This document shows positions 13,541-20,316 of a stretch of 42,625 bases of DNA, one piece after another. Position 1 is the first letter of the stretch; every line of letters begins with the position of its first letter. The DNA lies in NCBI GenBank assembly GCA_903917735.1, contig CAIXBR010000058.1, forward strand, positions 1 through 42,625. The letters are read 5' to 3'. A program made the position numbers and the translations under genes. The DNA comes from an uncultured Elusimicrobia bacterium (lineage in GTDB: Bacteria; Elusimicrobiota; Elusimicrobia; Elusimicrobiales; UBA9959). The notes under the pieces are model-generated. The model had not been told where the DNA came from. It was given only the letters and a program-made list of their open reading frames with translations, and searched no databases.

Positions 13541-13558
13541 ATTGTCAAAGAGTGGTTT

Positions 13559-13584
13559 AAAAAACCCGGCGGCTTTCCGCCGGG
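13559..13584 (-). terminator. Terminator of the leftward late operon
   Basis: Perfect 8-bp stem CCCGGCGG/CCGCCGGG (13565-13572 and 13577-13584), loop CTTT. On the minus strand it is followed by six T. It ends transcription of the terminase-to-gpG block and faces the terminator of the immunity operon. Confidence 0.9.
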
Positions 13585-13636
13585 CTTGCTATTAATTAGT
13601 GGCGTCGGTTATTCCCCTGTCGGCATATACACCTCC

Positions 13637-13846
13637 TTAAGGTTTCACTTCCAAAGCTTTCAGCTCCGCCCAGACTTTCCAGGCGCCTTCGGTGCAGCCT
13701 TGCGTCCAGCAGGCGAAGCGGAAGCGCTGGCGCTGGCCGGGGACGTGCGTAGTCTCGGCGATCATAGGCTGGCCGCAGGTTTTGCAGATGGGGGTCTTGA
13801 GCCGGAGTGCCAAGGCGCGCGGGGTGCGGGAAAGGGGTTTGGTCAT
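13637..13846 (-). CDS. Small zinc-ribbon protein at the end of late block 1
   Basis: 69 residues, basic. CKTCGQPM at residues 21-28 and CWTQGC near 46-51 form a four-cysteine zinc ribbon. It follows the gpG gene with a 4-bp overlap and is the last recognisable gene before the terminator at 13559-13584. Function unknown; its position suggests a virion-assembly or late regulatory role. Confidence 0.65.
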   Translation of the reverse strand: MTKPLSRTPRALALRLKTPICKTCGQPMIAETTHVPGQRQRFRFACWTQGCTEGAWKVWAELKALEVKP

Positions 13847-14334
13847 TTCTTGTCTCCGAGGTGTTTAATTACGGTGGTGTTGATGTTAGCCAGGTCTTGC
13901 GGCTGGAGATTGAAGAACGGCCGCGCCTGCAGGCGGCCAACTGAATATTTGCGCAGCTTTGTGGGGCGGCCGTCAAAGGGACGGAAGTCCGAAGTGGCCG
14001 CCACCTGGCGGCGTTTAATGTCGCCGCCGAACTGGTGGATGGCGGCGTAGACTTTGTTGGTGCCGACCTGGGCGTAGTTGTCGCCGTAGGCTTTATGGAT
14101 GGAGCCGAGCAGGCCACCGTTGAAGCCTTTCCGGATCAGGGTCTGGCCCTGGCGCGCTTCGGCGGCGCGCGACGGAACCCACTTCGGCCGGCCGCCGGCC
14201 TGGAAGTTCTGCAGGGTGGAGTCCAGCATGATGTCGCCGATCTCGCGCATGAGCGGCCGGGTATTGATCAGGCGGTGGCGCAGCGTCATCAGGCGCTTTT
14301 GAACTTCAGTGAGGTCGATGTTTACGCGGATCAT
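13843..14334 (-). CDS. Virion morphogenesis protein (Mu gpG family)
   Basis: 163 residues of the phage virion morphogenesis (gpG) family: MREIGDIMLDSTLQNFQAGG near residue 29, then RPKWVPSRAAEARQGQTLI, and the Y-AAIHQFGG segment that marks the family at about residue 95. The end (RPFFNLQPQDLANI) is also typical. In Mu, gpG is needed late in head or tail completion and in tail attachment. Start ATG 14334 overlaps the stop of the small frame upstream (ATGA). It is part of the leftward late block, downstream of the MuF gene as in Mu. Confidence 0.9.
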   Translation of the reverse strand: MIRVNIDLTEVQKRLMTLRHRLINTRPLMREIGDIMLDSTLQNFQAGGRPKWVPSRAAEARQGQTLIRKGFNGGLLGSIHKAYGDNYAQVGTNKVYAAIHQFGGDIKRRQVAATSDFRPFDGRPTKLRKYSVGRLQARPFFNLQPQDLANINTTVIKHLGDKK

Positions 14335-14513
14335 GAAAATAGGCCTTGAAAAACGTCCGGCCGGGGGCTATAATATAACCAGGAGACGACAGTAGGAAAA
14401 GCGGCGTTGCCTACGGCGTTTACGGCGGAGTGGTCCGCCGGCAGCGATATGAGGGGAAGAGCCGTCCCTCCGTCTTCTTTAATAGAGCGCGTTCTCGCAA
14501 GAGGCGCGCTCAT
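14331..14513 (-). CDS. Uncertain 60-residue gene between MuF toxin and gpG; hairpin-rich
   Basis: The frame starts at ATG 14513, overlapping the MuF stop as ATGA, and ends at 14331, overlapping the gpG start as ATGA, exactly as coupled genes do. The product (starting MSAPLARTRSIKEDGGTALP) has no recognised family. The DNA is dense with hairpins: GAGCGCG/CGCGCTC around an inner CTC-GCAA-GAG (14485-14511), CGGCGGA-GTGG-TCCGCCG, and GTAGG/CCTAC. It may be a real small gene, even an immunity partner of the upstream toxin domain, or a structured RNA or repeat element that is open by chance. Confidence 0.4.
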   Translation of the reverse strand: MSAPLARTRSIKEDGGTALPLISLPADHSAVNAVGNAAFPTVVSWLYYSPRPDVFQGLFS

Positions 14514-15817
14514 TTTAATGACCCGTCTACCAGGATGTATTGCTTATTCCCGAAGTGGATGGCGTCGATATTGGACGCCGTCTTGACCAGGTTGACCGGA
14601 TCCGCGTAACCCCGCAGGTTGTAGTCCACCTCCACCACCACCTTAGACGCGCCTTTCTCCCACTTGCGGATAACGTAAAGCAGGTTCTTTTTTTCGGTGT
14701 CGTAATACACGGCCTCGTAGTTGGAGAGCAGCCGGGGCAGGTTCTTGATCTCCTCCAGGCTTAGCGCCTGGGCGGTCTTCTGTTTTACCGGACGCTGCAT
14801 GTGGATGATCTGTTTGTCGTTGGCGATGATCAGCGGGCTTTGCGGTTTAAGGTCAAAAGCGGACAGCTTATCGAAAAGCTCAGGTTTCATCCAGCCTACG
14901 ACCGCGCTGAAACCGGTGGCATGCTTGCGCGCCAGGATCCCGTCCACCCAGGCCGGCCAGACTTTCCCGGCCAGGTTGTTCTTGGCCATGTCGGCCAGCC
15001 ACTGGCGATGTAATGGATCCGGGAGAGACGAGGCTTTTTCCCAGGCGTCAGCGTCCAGATGCCAGGCCTGGCCGGGATTGTAGTCCCAGCCGGCGCCGGT
15101 GGATACGCTTTCTTTTGAAACCGGGTCGGTATAGGTTGAGCGCTGCGCGCCTATCTTCTGCAGGCCGCCGCCGGGTTTGTTGTATTCGATGTCCCTCGAG
15201 GAAGATTCAACTTTCAGCCCTAGCCTGTGTACCTGCTCGGCGGTGAGCTTGCGCACGCCGCAGCGGCAACCCCAGTCCAGAGGCGGCCAGAAGGTATTCC
15301 AAAAAGGATCGTCCCAGCGGAAAACTTTGCCGTTGAGCCGGCGGTGCGACGGGCGGGTGTTCGCGTCCAGCACGCACACGAATTGCCAATAGGGACGCTC
15401 CGGAGCGGACTCGACGAAGTCCTGGTAGCGGGCGGCGCTCTCGGCGACGGATATGTTGGTGCGGTAGATCAGCTCCAGGCGGCGCGGGCTGCCGAGCTGC
15501 ACTACTTTCTCGACCCCGGTCTGCGGGTCGGTCATTTTCTTCTTGCCCCACCAGCCCTTGGCCTGCAGGGTGGGTTCCAGGGTCTTGCGGAACTGCGCAA
15601 CCGTAAGGCCTTTCTTCATGCCGTCCTGCACGGCGGTGTGGATATCGTTCAGTACGTCAGCCTGCATGGCCTTGGCCACAGTGAAGGCTTTGGCGTGGGC
15701 GTCCTGCCAAATGTCGTACCAGTTGAAGGAAGTGACGTTCTCTTTCCCCGCCAGGTAGCGGAGCGCTTCTTCCGGCTCCAGGCCGAAGGCATAGTGCAGA
15801 TCGGGAGTAGCGGGCAT
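14510..15817 (-). CDS. F: MuF head morphogenesis protein fused to a nuclease-type toxin domain
   Basis: 435 residues. Residues 10-200 are the MuF/SPP1 gp7 domain: FNWYDIWQDAHAKAFTVAKA, YRTNISVAESAARYQDF, CVLDANTRPSHRRLNGKVF and PPLDWGCRCGVRKLTAEQV. In Mu, gpF is a minor head protein that travels with the capsid. From about residue 300 a second domain follows (QRPVKQKTAQALSLEEIKNL, then YYDTEKKNLLYVIRKWE and a final ILVDGSLK). Its pattern fits the PBECR group of phage barnase/EndoU/colicin/RelE-like nucleases often fused to MuF. Such fusions are known as MuF polymorphic toxins. The domain assignment is by pattern only. It follows the portal gene by 1 bp. Confidence 0.85.
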   Translation of the reverse strand: MPATPDLHYAFGLEPEEALRYLAGKENVTSFNWYDIWQDAHAKAFTVAKAMQADVLNDIHTAVQDGMKKGLTVAQFRKTLEPTLQAKGWWGKKKMTDPQTGVEKVVQLGSPRRLELIYRTNISVAESAARYQDFVESAPERPYWQFVCVLDANTRPSHRRLNGKVFRWDDPFWNTFWPPLDWGCRCGVRKLTAEQVHRLGLKVESSSRDIEYNKPGGGLQKIGAQRSTYTDPVSKESVSTGAGWDYNPGQAWHLDADAWEKASSLPDPLHRQWLADMAKNNLAGKVWPAWVDGILARKHATGFSAVVGWMKPELFDKLSAFDLKPQSPLIIANDKQIIHMQRPVKQKTAQALSLEEIKNLPRLLSNYEAVYYDTEKKNLLYVIRKWEKGASKVVVEVDYNLRGYADPVNLVKTASNIDAIHFGNKQYILVDGSLK

Positions 15818-15818
15818 A

Positions 15819-17348
15819 TCAAGCCTTGTTGGCGCTCAGGCGGCCCCAGAGTTCTGAAACGTAGATGGCACGGGCGAGCATTTCCTGGAAATTCTTGGTA
15901 TCCATCTCCGGGTAGGCGGCGATCAGGCCGGCCTCGATGTCAGCGTAACTGCCTATTTTAATGGCCTCCATAACCGGGGAGAGCGTGTCTTCCATCTGCG
16001 CCTGCAGCTGCGCGGGATCGAGTTTGTCTACCGCGGCGATTACGGGATCGGGCACTGTGGCAGTGGCGACTGCCGGCGCCGGAGCTTTACCGGCGAACGG
16101 GACGGCGGGCGCGCTGGTCTTTTCCGGGTCCACCAGGTCGAAGTCGTTTTCCTTCAGGCCGTATTCGCGCTGGAAGTAGGTTTTTTTGAAACGCACGCCC
16201 ACCTTGCCCAACTCCACGTCGCGGCTGGCCTGCTCCATGTCCACGTCTTCGGGTTCGAACATGGAGTATATCGGCGCCGGCTCGCCAGGGAAGTTGAGTT
16301 CGCAGGTCCAGTTGAGGATCTGCTGGATGGTCTGCTCCACTATCTTCTTGTCGCCGGCGACGATGTCGCCGCGCACCTGCATGTGGGTTTTGGCGGCCGC
16401 GTAGCTGCCTTTGTCCCCCACACTGGTGGTGAGCGTCTGGCCGAGGAGCGCGATGGAGCAGTAATTGTCGCACCGGTCTAGGAAGCGGTCGAATACGTCA
16501 ACGGAGCCGCTGGACGCCGCGGGGGTGTTGATCTCGATGGAGCAGTCGTCGGGGATAACGGCGATGGCGTCCTGCACCATGTTTTCCAGTTGGGAGAGTA
16601 GCTCGTTAATTTCGTCGGGGCCGGTGCCACGGGGGACTTTGCCGGTGATGCGCGGCATGCCGAACTTCTCGGTGAATACCGCCCAGAACTTGAACCCGCC
16701 TTTCTTGAACGCGCCGGGCCAGAACACGCGGCCCATTACGGCCTCGCCGTAAGGGTTTTCATAACCCGCCTTGTGCCGGGCCTGCAGGAATTTGCGCGGC
16801 GGCAGTTGCTCGCCCATCGGGTTCTCTTTGCTGCGGAACATCAGGCTGCCGGTGCCGTCGTATACGAACCATCTGCGCGGCTTCATCTCCACCTTAACGA
16901 CGCGGACCTTGTTGTCGGCGCCCAACTGCCAGGTGATCTCCAGGGGGGTGTAGCCGAACAGAGGCGCGCTGAGGATCTCGGTGATCAGCTTATTCATGTC
17001 CAGGGCTTTGAGCATGTCGGAGCAGAAGTCGGTGGCCGGCGTGGGATCCTTGCCCTGGTCTACCGCCCAGTTCAGGGACAGCACGCCGGCGGCCCGGCTG
17101 TCCGCGCAGCCGCCGATGTGCGCGTCGGAAAGCAGGTCCTGGTAGACGGTGATGTCTTTGCCCATGCGCTTAAGCACCGGGTCGGGGTTGGGCAGCGGCA
17201 TGCCGTTCGGCAGGTAGAACCCCAGGCTGCGCTCCCTGGATGCTATTTCGCCGGCAATAAAGCCGGGGATGATACCTGGGGAGGATTTGCAGGCCAGGCG
17301 CTGGTAGTGGTGCGGCCGGATAATCCTGGTGGTCTTTTTATGGGACAT
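15819..17348 (-). CDS. Portal protein (Mu gp29 / DUF935 family)
   Basis: 509 residues from ATG 17348 (GGAG upstream); a longer frame to 17393 has no good ribosome-binding site. Family hallmarks are YQDLLSDAHIGGCADSRAAG near residue 70, LFGYTPLEITW near 150, AVFTEKFGMPRITGKVPRGT near 245 and LLGQTLTTSVGDKGSYAAAK near 325. The portal is the dodecameric ring at one head vertex through which DNA enters and to which the terminase and neck bind. It is placed between terminase and MuF, as in Mu. Confidence 0.93.
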   Translation of the reverse strand: MSHKKTTRIIRPHHYQRLACKSSPGIIPGFIAGEIASRERSLGFYLPNGMPLPNPDPVLKRMGKDITVYQDLLSDAHIGGCADSRAAGVLSLNWAVDQGKDPTPATDFCSDMLKALDMNKLITEILSAPLFGYTPLEITWQLGADNKVRVVKVEMKPRRWFVYDGTGSLMFRSKENPMGEQLPPRKFLQARHKAGYENPYGEAVMGRVFWPGAFKKGGFKFWAVFTEKFGMPRITGKVPRGTGPDEINELLSQLENMVQDAIAVIPDDCSIEINTPAASSGSVDVFDRFLDRCDNYCSIALLGQTLTTSVGDKGSYAAAKTHMQVRGDIVAGDKKIVEQTIQQILNWTCELNFPGEPAPIYSMFEPEDVDMEQASRDVELGKVGVRFKKTYFQREYGLKENDFDLVDPEKTSAPAVPFAGKAPAPAVATATVPDPVIAAVDKLDPAQLQAQMEDTLSPVMEAIKIGSYADIEAGLIAAYPEMDTKNFQEMLARAIYVSELWGRLSANKA

Positions 17349-17571
17349 GTTTTTCTCCGTTTTAAGCCGGGTTTTTGGGGTCCGGCCAGTCAAAGTTAAT
17401 TAAAAATAAAAAGATTGCGGCTTTCGGGACCTCTTGAAACGGGGTGTTATCGCACCCCTGTACCCTGTTGCATTCGCGCTATATAGCGTTGCATTCGCAT
17501 TTTCACCCCGCCTTGCCAGTATGGGGACGCCTAAAACGCTCTTGGGGCCTTTCTGTGCGTTTTAGGGCACA
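17349..17571. other. Structured intergenic region between terminase and portal
   Basis: There is no gene in this stretch. It holds a 10-bp inverted repeat CCTAAAACGC/GCGTTTTAGG (17530-17539 and 17557-17566), a 12-bp palindrome CGCTATATAGCG (17477-17488) flanked on both sides by GTTGCATTCGC (17467-17477 and 17488-17498), and a GGGGTG/CACCCC hairpin (17441-17458). This is unusual within an otherwise tightly packed operon. It could be an internal promoter/operator or an RNA-processing or packaging signal. Confidence 0.6.
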
Positions 17572-19023
17572 TCAATAACCGCTAAAAACTGACCGTTTTC
17601 GCCTTTTCTGGTCCGAACGCCGCAAATACAGCCCGTTTTCGGCCTTTTCAAAGTCCTCGTAACCCTTCAAAATCTTGGAGGTCGGACTGGTGGATGCTGA
17701 GGCACCCTTTGGCGGCCCGTCCGCGTGCTTGGAAATGGCGTGAGCGGCCAGGGCTGTAGCCCAGAAGCGGTCGCCGTGGCCGTTCTCGCTGGCGGCGGCG
17801 TCGTAGCGGACGTGGTTGGCCTTGGTGGTGATCTTCTTGATGGAGTGCAGGTCCTCACGCAGGTTGTCCAGGATGGGGATCCGGATGGCCATATCCTCGA
17901 AGTAGGGGTGCAGTCCTACGGCGAGCTCCTCTTTTACGGCTTCGGTAAAGGTGATAGGCTCCACGCGGAACTTGCCGAAATCCAACTGGGCGTCTTCCGC
18001 TATGTTCATGCCGATGCCGGTTTCGTCTATGCACGCCCGGCGCAGGAGCGGCAGGTTCTTCAGGTGCCAGTAAAGCGTGGCCTTCATGACGCGGAACTGC
18101 TGTTTTTCCATCACGTCCATCCAACGCAGCCACAGCATGCCGCCGTACTTCTGCAGGATGGAGATCACCGCCAGGTGCTTTCTGCGCGCCACGTCGAAGC
18201 CGAGGTAGAGGTTGCCGGGTAGGTTGATCAGGTCCCGCTTGTCGGTCAGCAGGCAGTCTTGTATCTCGCAGGGGCGGATCAGGTCGTAGGTGAGGAACGA
18301 GGACGCGCTGTCGGTGGGGACTACGCAGTATTCCTGCTGCCAGGTATCCTCGTCTTCGCAGTCCTGGTGCAGCTCTTCTATCCAGGCCAGGCGTTCGGCC
18401 TCGGTGAGATTGCGCTTCAGGATCTTGTCGGCCAGGCCGTCGGCCACGGCGGTCTGGATGGACGTGGTGTGCAGGCTCCACTTGGGGAGCTTGCCGGCTT
18501 TTATGCTTTTGATGAAGCGGTTGAAGCGGGTGGCCGGGCCGTTGTGCGTGGAGAGGATCCTGATCGGGAAACCCCAGGTGGCGCACGGCATGGCCGCTTT
18601 CCAGAGTTCGTCGTCTTTGGTGTGGTGGGCGGCTTCGTCCCAGACCACCTTGCCGCCCTTCGACCGGAATGCTTTAGGGTTGGAGGTCAGGGCGGTGATG
18701 CGGCGGCCGTTCTTGAACTGCAGGACGTTAGCGGTGACTTTGCTCTTGTCGTCCAGAATAACATCTTCGGCTTCAAGTAATTTAGCCCCGGCTTTAAAAA
18801 GCTCCGCCCACATTACGCAGTACAGGATATACTCTTTGCCGGCGGTGTCGTCGGCTGAAGAGAACCAGACACAGGGAACAATCCCCTCTATGCAGTCACG
18901 CACGTCCTCATAAGCCTGGACGTAGGTGGCACCAATGCGGCGTGATTTTTCCCAGACCTTGATCTTGGACTTATCGTTAAGCCAGTCGATCTGGTAGCGG
19001 AGAAAATGCGCCGCGGCGTTCAT
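17572..19023 (-). CDS. Terminase large subunit (Mu gp28-like)
   Basis: 483 residues. The ATPase has a variant Walker A (KSRRIGAT, 26-33) and Walker B VVWDE (126-130), with a coupling motif LSTHNG near 158-162. The RNase-H-like nuclease has candidate metal-binding aspartates D277 (YLGFDVAR), D333 (CIDETGIG) and D418 (HGDRFWAT). The enzyme pumps DNA into the prohead and makes the headful cut. It overlaps the small subunit gene by 4 bp (stop 19020, ATG 19023). The C-terminal 40 residues are basic and of low complexity. Confidence 0.93.
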   Translation of the reverse strand: MNAAAHFLRYQIDWLNDKSKIKVWEKSRRIGATYVQAYEDVRDCIEGIVPCVWFSSADDTAGKEYILYCVMWAELFKAGAKLLEAEDVILDDKSKVTANVLQFKNGRRITALTSNPKAFRSKGGKVVWDEAAHHTKDDELWKAAMPCATWGFPIRILSTHNGPATRFNRFIKSIKAGKLPKWSLHTTSIQTAVADGLADKILKRNLTEAERLAWIEELHQDCEDEDTWQQEYCVVPTDSASSFLTYDLIRPCEIQDCLLTDKRDLINLPGNLYLGFDVARRKHLAVISILQKYGGMLWLRWMDVMEKQQFRVMKATLYWHLKNLPLLRRACIDETGIGMNIAEDAQLDFGKFRVEPITFTEAVKEELAVGLHPYFEDMAIRIPILDNLREDLHSIKKITTKANHVRYDAAASENGHGDRFWATALAAHAISKHADGPPKGASASTSPTSKILKGYEDFEKAENGLYLRRSDQKRRKRSVFSGY

Positions 19024-19505
19024 TTATTGTTATCTCCAGCGGCGGGTTCCTGGGGAGCCGGCTCCCCGGCCGGGGCGGGCGCGGCCGGCGGCTCCGCCGG
19101 GCCGCCCATGAGTTGTTCCTCGATGAGTCTAATAACGTCCTTTTCCACGTTCTTCCCGGAGTTGGTGGTTTTAGGAACAGTGGCGTCTTCGTAGCCTTTA
19201 ACCTTGCCGATTTTATCGGTAATGGTTTTGAAGAGGATGCACCGTCCCATGTCGGTTTTTCTCCCGGCGACGATATCTTCTTTAATGCCTTTCGTCAACA
19301 GGCGCAGCAACTCGTAAAGCTCCTCGTGCGTGCTGTTGCGGCTTTTTCGGTAGGCGGCGCGCTTCTCGGCCCAGCCGCCCTCTTCCTTCCACAGGCGGAT
19401 GGTTTTCTCGCAGGTGCGCAGCTGCGCGGCTATGACTTCGGGCGACTGCTGGTCGATGGTGTACATCCGTTCGGCCTCGAAGAACAGGAGTTGTTTTTTA
19501 CTCAT
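19020..19505 (-). CDS. Terminase small subunit (Mu gp27 / DUF1804-like)
   Basis: 161 residues from ATG 19505, which overlaps the previous stop. Residues 5-48 form a helix-turn-helix (ERMYTIDQQSPEVIAAQLRT, then EKTIRLWKEEGGWAEKRAAY), the DNA-recognition part of DUF1804-type small terminases. A helical oligomerisation region follows, and then a proline/alanine-rich tail. It recognises the packaging start and loads the large subunit. Its place just upstream of the large subunit supports the call. Confidence 0.85.
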   Translation of the reverse strand: MSKKQLLFFEAERMYTIDQQSPEVIAAQLRTCEKTIRLWKEEGGWAEKRAAYRKSRNSTHEELYELLRLLTKGIKEDIVAGRKTDMGRCILFKTITDKIGKVKGYEDATVPKTTNSGKNVEKDVIRLIEEQLMGGPAEPPAAPAPAGEPAPQEPAAGDNNK

Positions 19506-19758
19506 TGGATTCACCCAGTGCTTCTTCGAGCTGCTTGATCGTGGCCAGAGTTTTGACCAGGTCGGATTTGAGCTCGTGCAACCGCTTGCAGTATTCCAGG
19601 GCTTTGTTGGTGTCGGCGCGCAGGATGGCGTCGTCACCGTAAACGGGGAGGTTCTGGCGGACGATAAGCAGCGCGCCGAAGGTTTCCTCGCGTAACTTGG
19701 TAACTTTCTTCCGCGCCCCGGACAGGGCATTGCGCATTTCTACGATCTCGGGGTTCAT
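19498..19758 (-). CDS. Small coiled-coil late protein upstream of terminase
   Basis: 86 residues from ATG 19758 (AAGGAG upstream), which overlaps the previous stop. It is nearly all helix (KALEYCKRLHELKSDLVKTL). Mu has uncharacterised small proteins (gp25-gp26) in this place ahead of terminase; this may be the equivalent. Function unknown. Confidence 0.6.
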   Translation of the reverse strand: MNPEIVEMRNALSGARKKVTKLREETFGALLIVRQNLPVYGDDAILRADTNKALEYCKRLHELKSDLVKTLATIKQLEEALGESNE

Positions 19759-20186
19759 TAAGGCTCCTTTCTTACCATCGGGCAATATTGGTTGGTCTCT
19801 ATCTTGGTTTCCATACGGGAGAGTTGCGAGCCCTGGTACTGGGATGTTTCCAGCATTTCCTTCAGGACTTCGTTCTGCTGCAGTTGCTGCTGGCGGTACA
19901 TGTCGAAAACGTTGCTCCAGATCTTGTTGTTGTTTTCCAGGGTCTGGGTAGCCTGGCTGGCGATCATCTTCATCATCTCGGCTGTTTGACTTTTGTTGCT
20001 ATCCCACGTCTCTTTGAATTGGGAGGCGTTATTCTTCATCATCTCGGCTGTCTGGATTTTGTTGTTCTCCAGCATCTGCCCCCAGAGTTTGTTCTGCTCC
20101 CGGTTGTGGTAGTACCAGGCGGCCAGCACGCCTACGAACGGTCCCCAGATCTTGCCCACTTCCAGCCAAAAAGTGAAATCGCCCAT
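19758..20186 (-). CDS. Membrane-anchored coiled-coil protein, first gene of late block 1
   Basis: 142 residues. A hydrophobic N-terminal segment (IWGPFVGVLAAWYYH, residues 13-27) is followed by a long glutamine/asparagine-rich coiled coil with an internal 22-residue repeat: QTAEMMK occurs twice, and at DNA level CATCATCTCGGCTG recurs 66 bp apart. The shape fits a spanin-, DUF2730- or holin-associated protein, in the location where Mu keeps lysis-related genes before terminase. The lysis role is inferred. Start ATG 20186 with GGAGG upstream. Confidence 0.65.
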   Translation of the reverse strand: MGDFTFWLEVGKIWGPFVGVLAAWYYHNREQNKLWGQMLENNKIQTAEMMKNNASQFKETWDSNKSQTAEMMKMIASQATQTLENNNKIWSNVFDMYRQQQLQQNEVLKEMLETSQYQGSQLSRMETKIETNQYCPMVRKEP

Positions 20187-20222
20187 TACGCCTCCGAAGA
20201 AAAAGATTGTTTTACCGGGAAT

Positions 20223-20228
20223 ATCTTA
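20223..20228 (-). promoter_or_regulatory. Candidate late promoter -10, leftward
   Basis: TAAGAT on the minus strand, centred 32.5 bp from the centre of the dyad at 20248-20268. No -35 box is visible, as expected for an activator-dependent promoter. It would drive the terminase-to-gpG block. Confidence 0.5.
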
Positions 20229-20247
20229 CTCGGTCTAATGAGTTTCC

Positions 20248-20268
20248 GTTATTAAACCGTTTAATAAC
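20248..20268. promoter_or_regulatory. Perfect dyad, likely Mor-family activator site
   Basis: GTTATTAAA, a 3-bp centre CCG, then the exact reverse complement TTTAATAAC. It lies in the divergent gap between the two late blocks. Its centre is 33.5 bp from TATAAA to the right and 32.5 bp from TAAGAT to the left, which puts it near -43 for both. Mu Mor binds a dyad centred at about -43.5. Confidence 0.75.
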
Positions 20269-20285
20269 GCACCCACCGGAGCATC

Positions 20286-20294
20286 TGGTATAAA
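20286..20294 (+). promoter_or_regulatory. Candidate late promoter extended -10, rightward
   Basis: TGGTATAAA: an extended TGn plus TATAAA at 20289-20294, with no -35 box. It lies 22 bp before the start of the protease gene and 33.5 bp from the dyad centre. It would drive head, tail and fibre genes. Confidence 0.6.
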
Positions 20295-20316
20295 GTTCAC
20301 GTGGCCGAGAGGACAA

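Noticed and set aside
13609..13626. 5-codon frame after a perfect AAGGAGG at the end of late block 1
   Set aside because: MPTGE is too short to support as a gene; it may be the start of a deleted gene.
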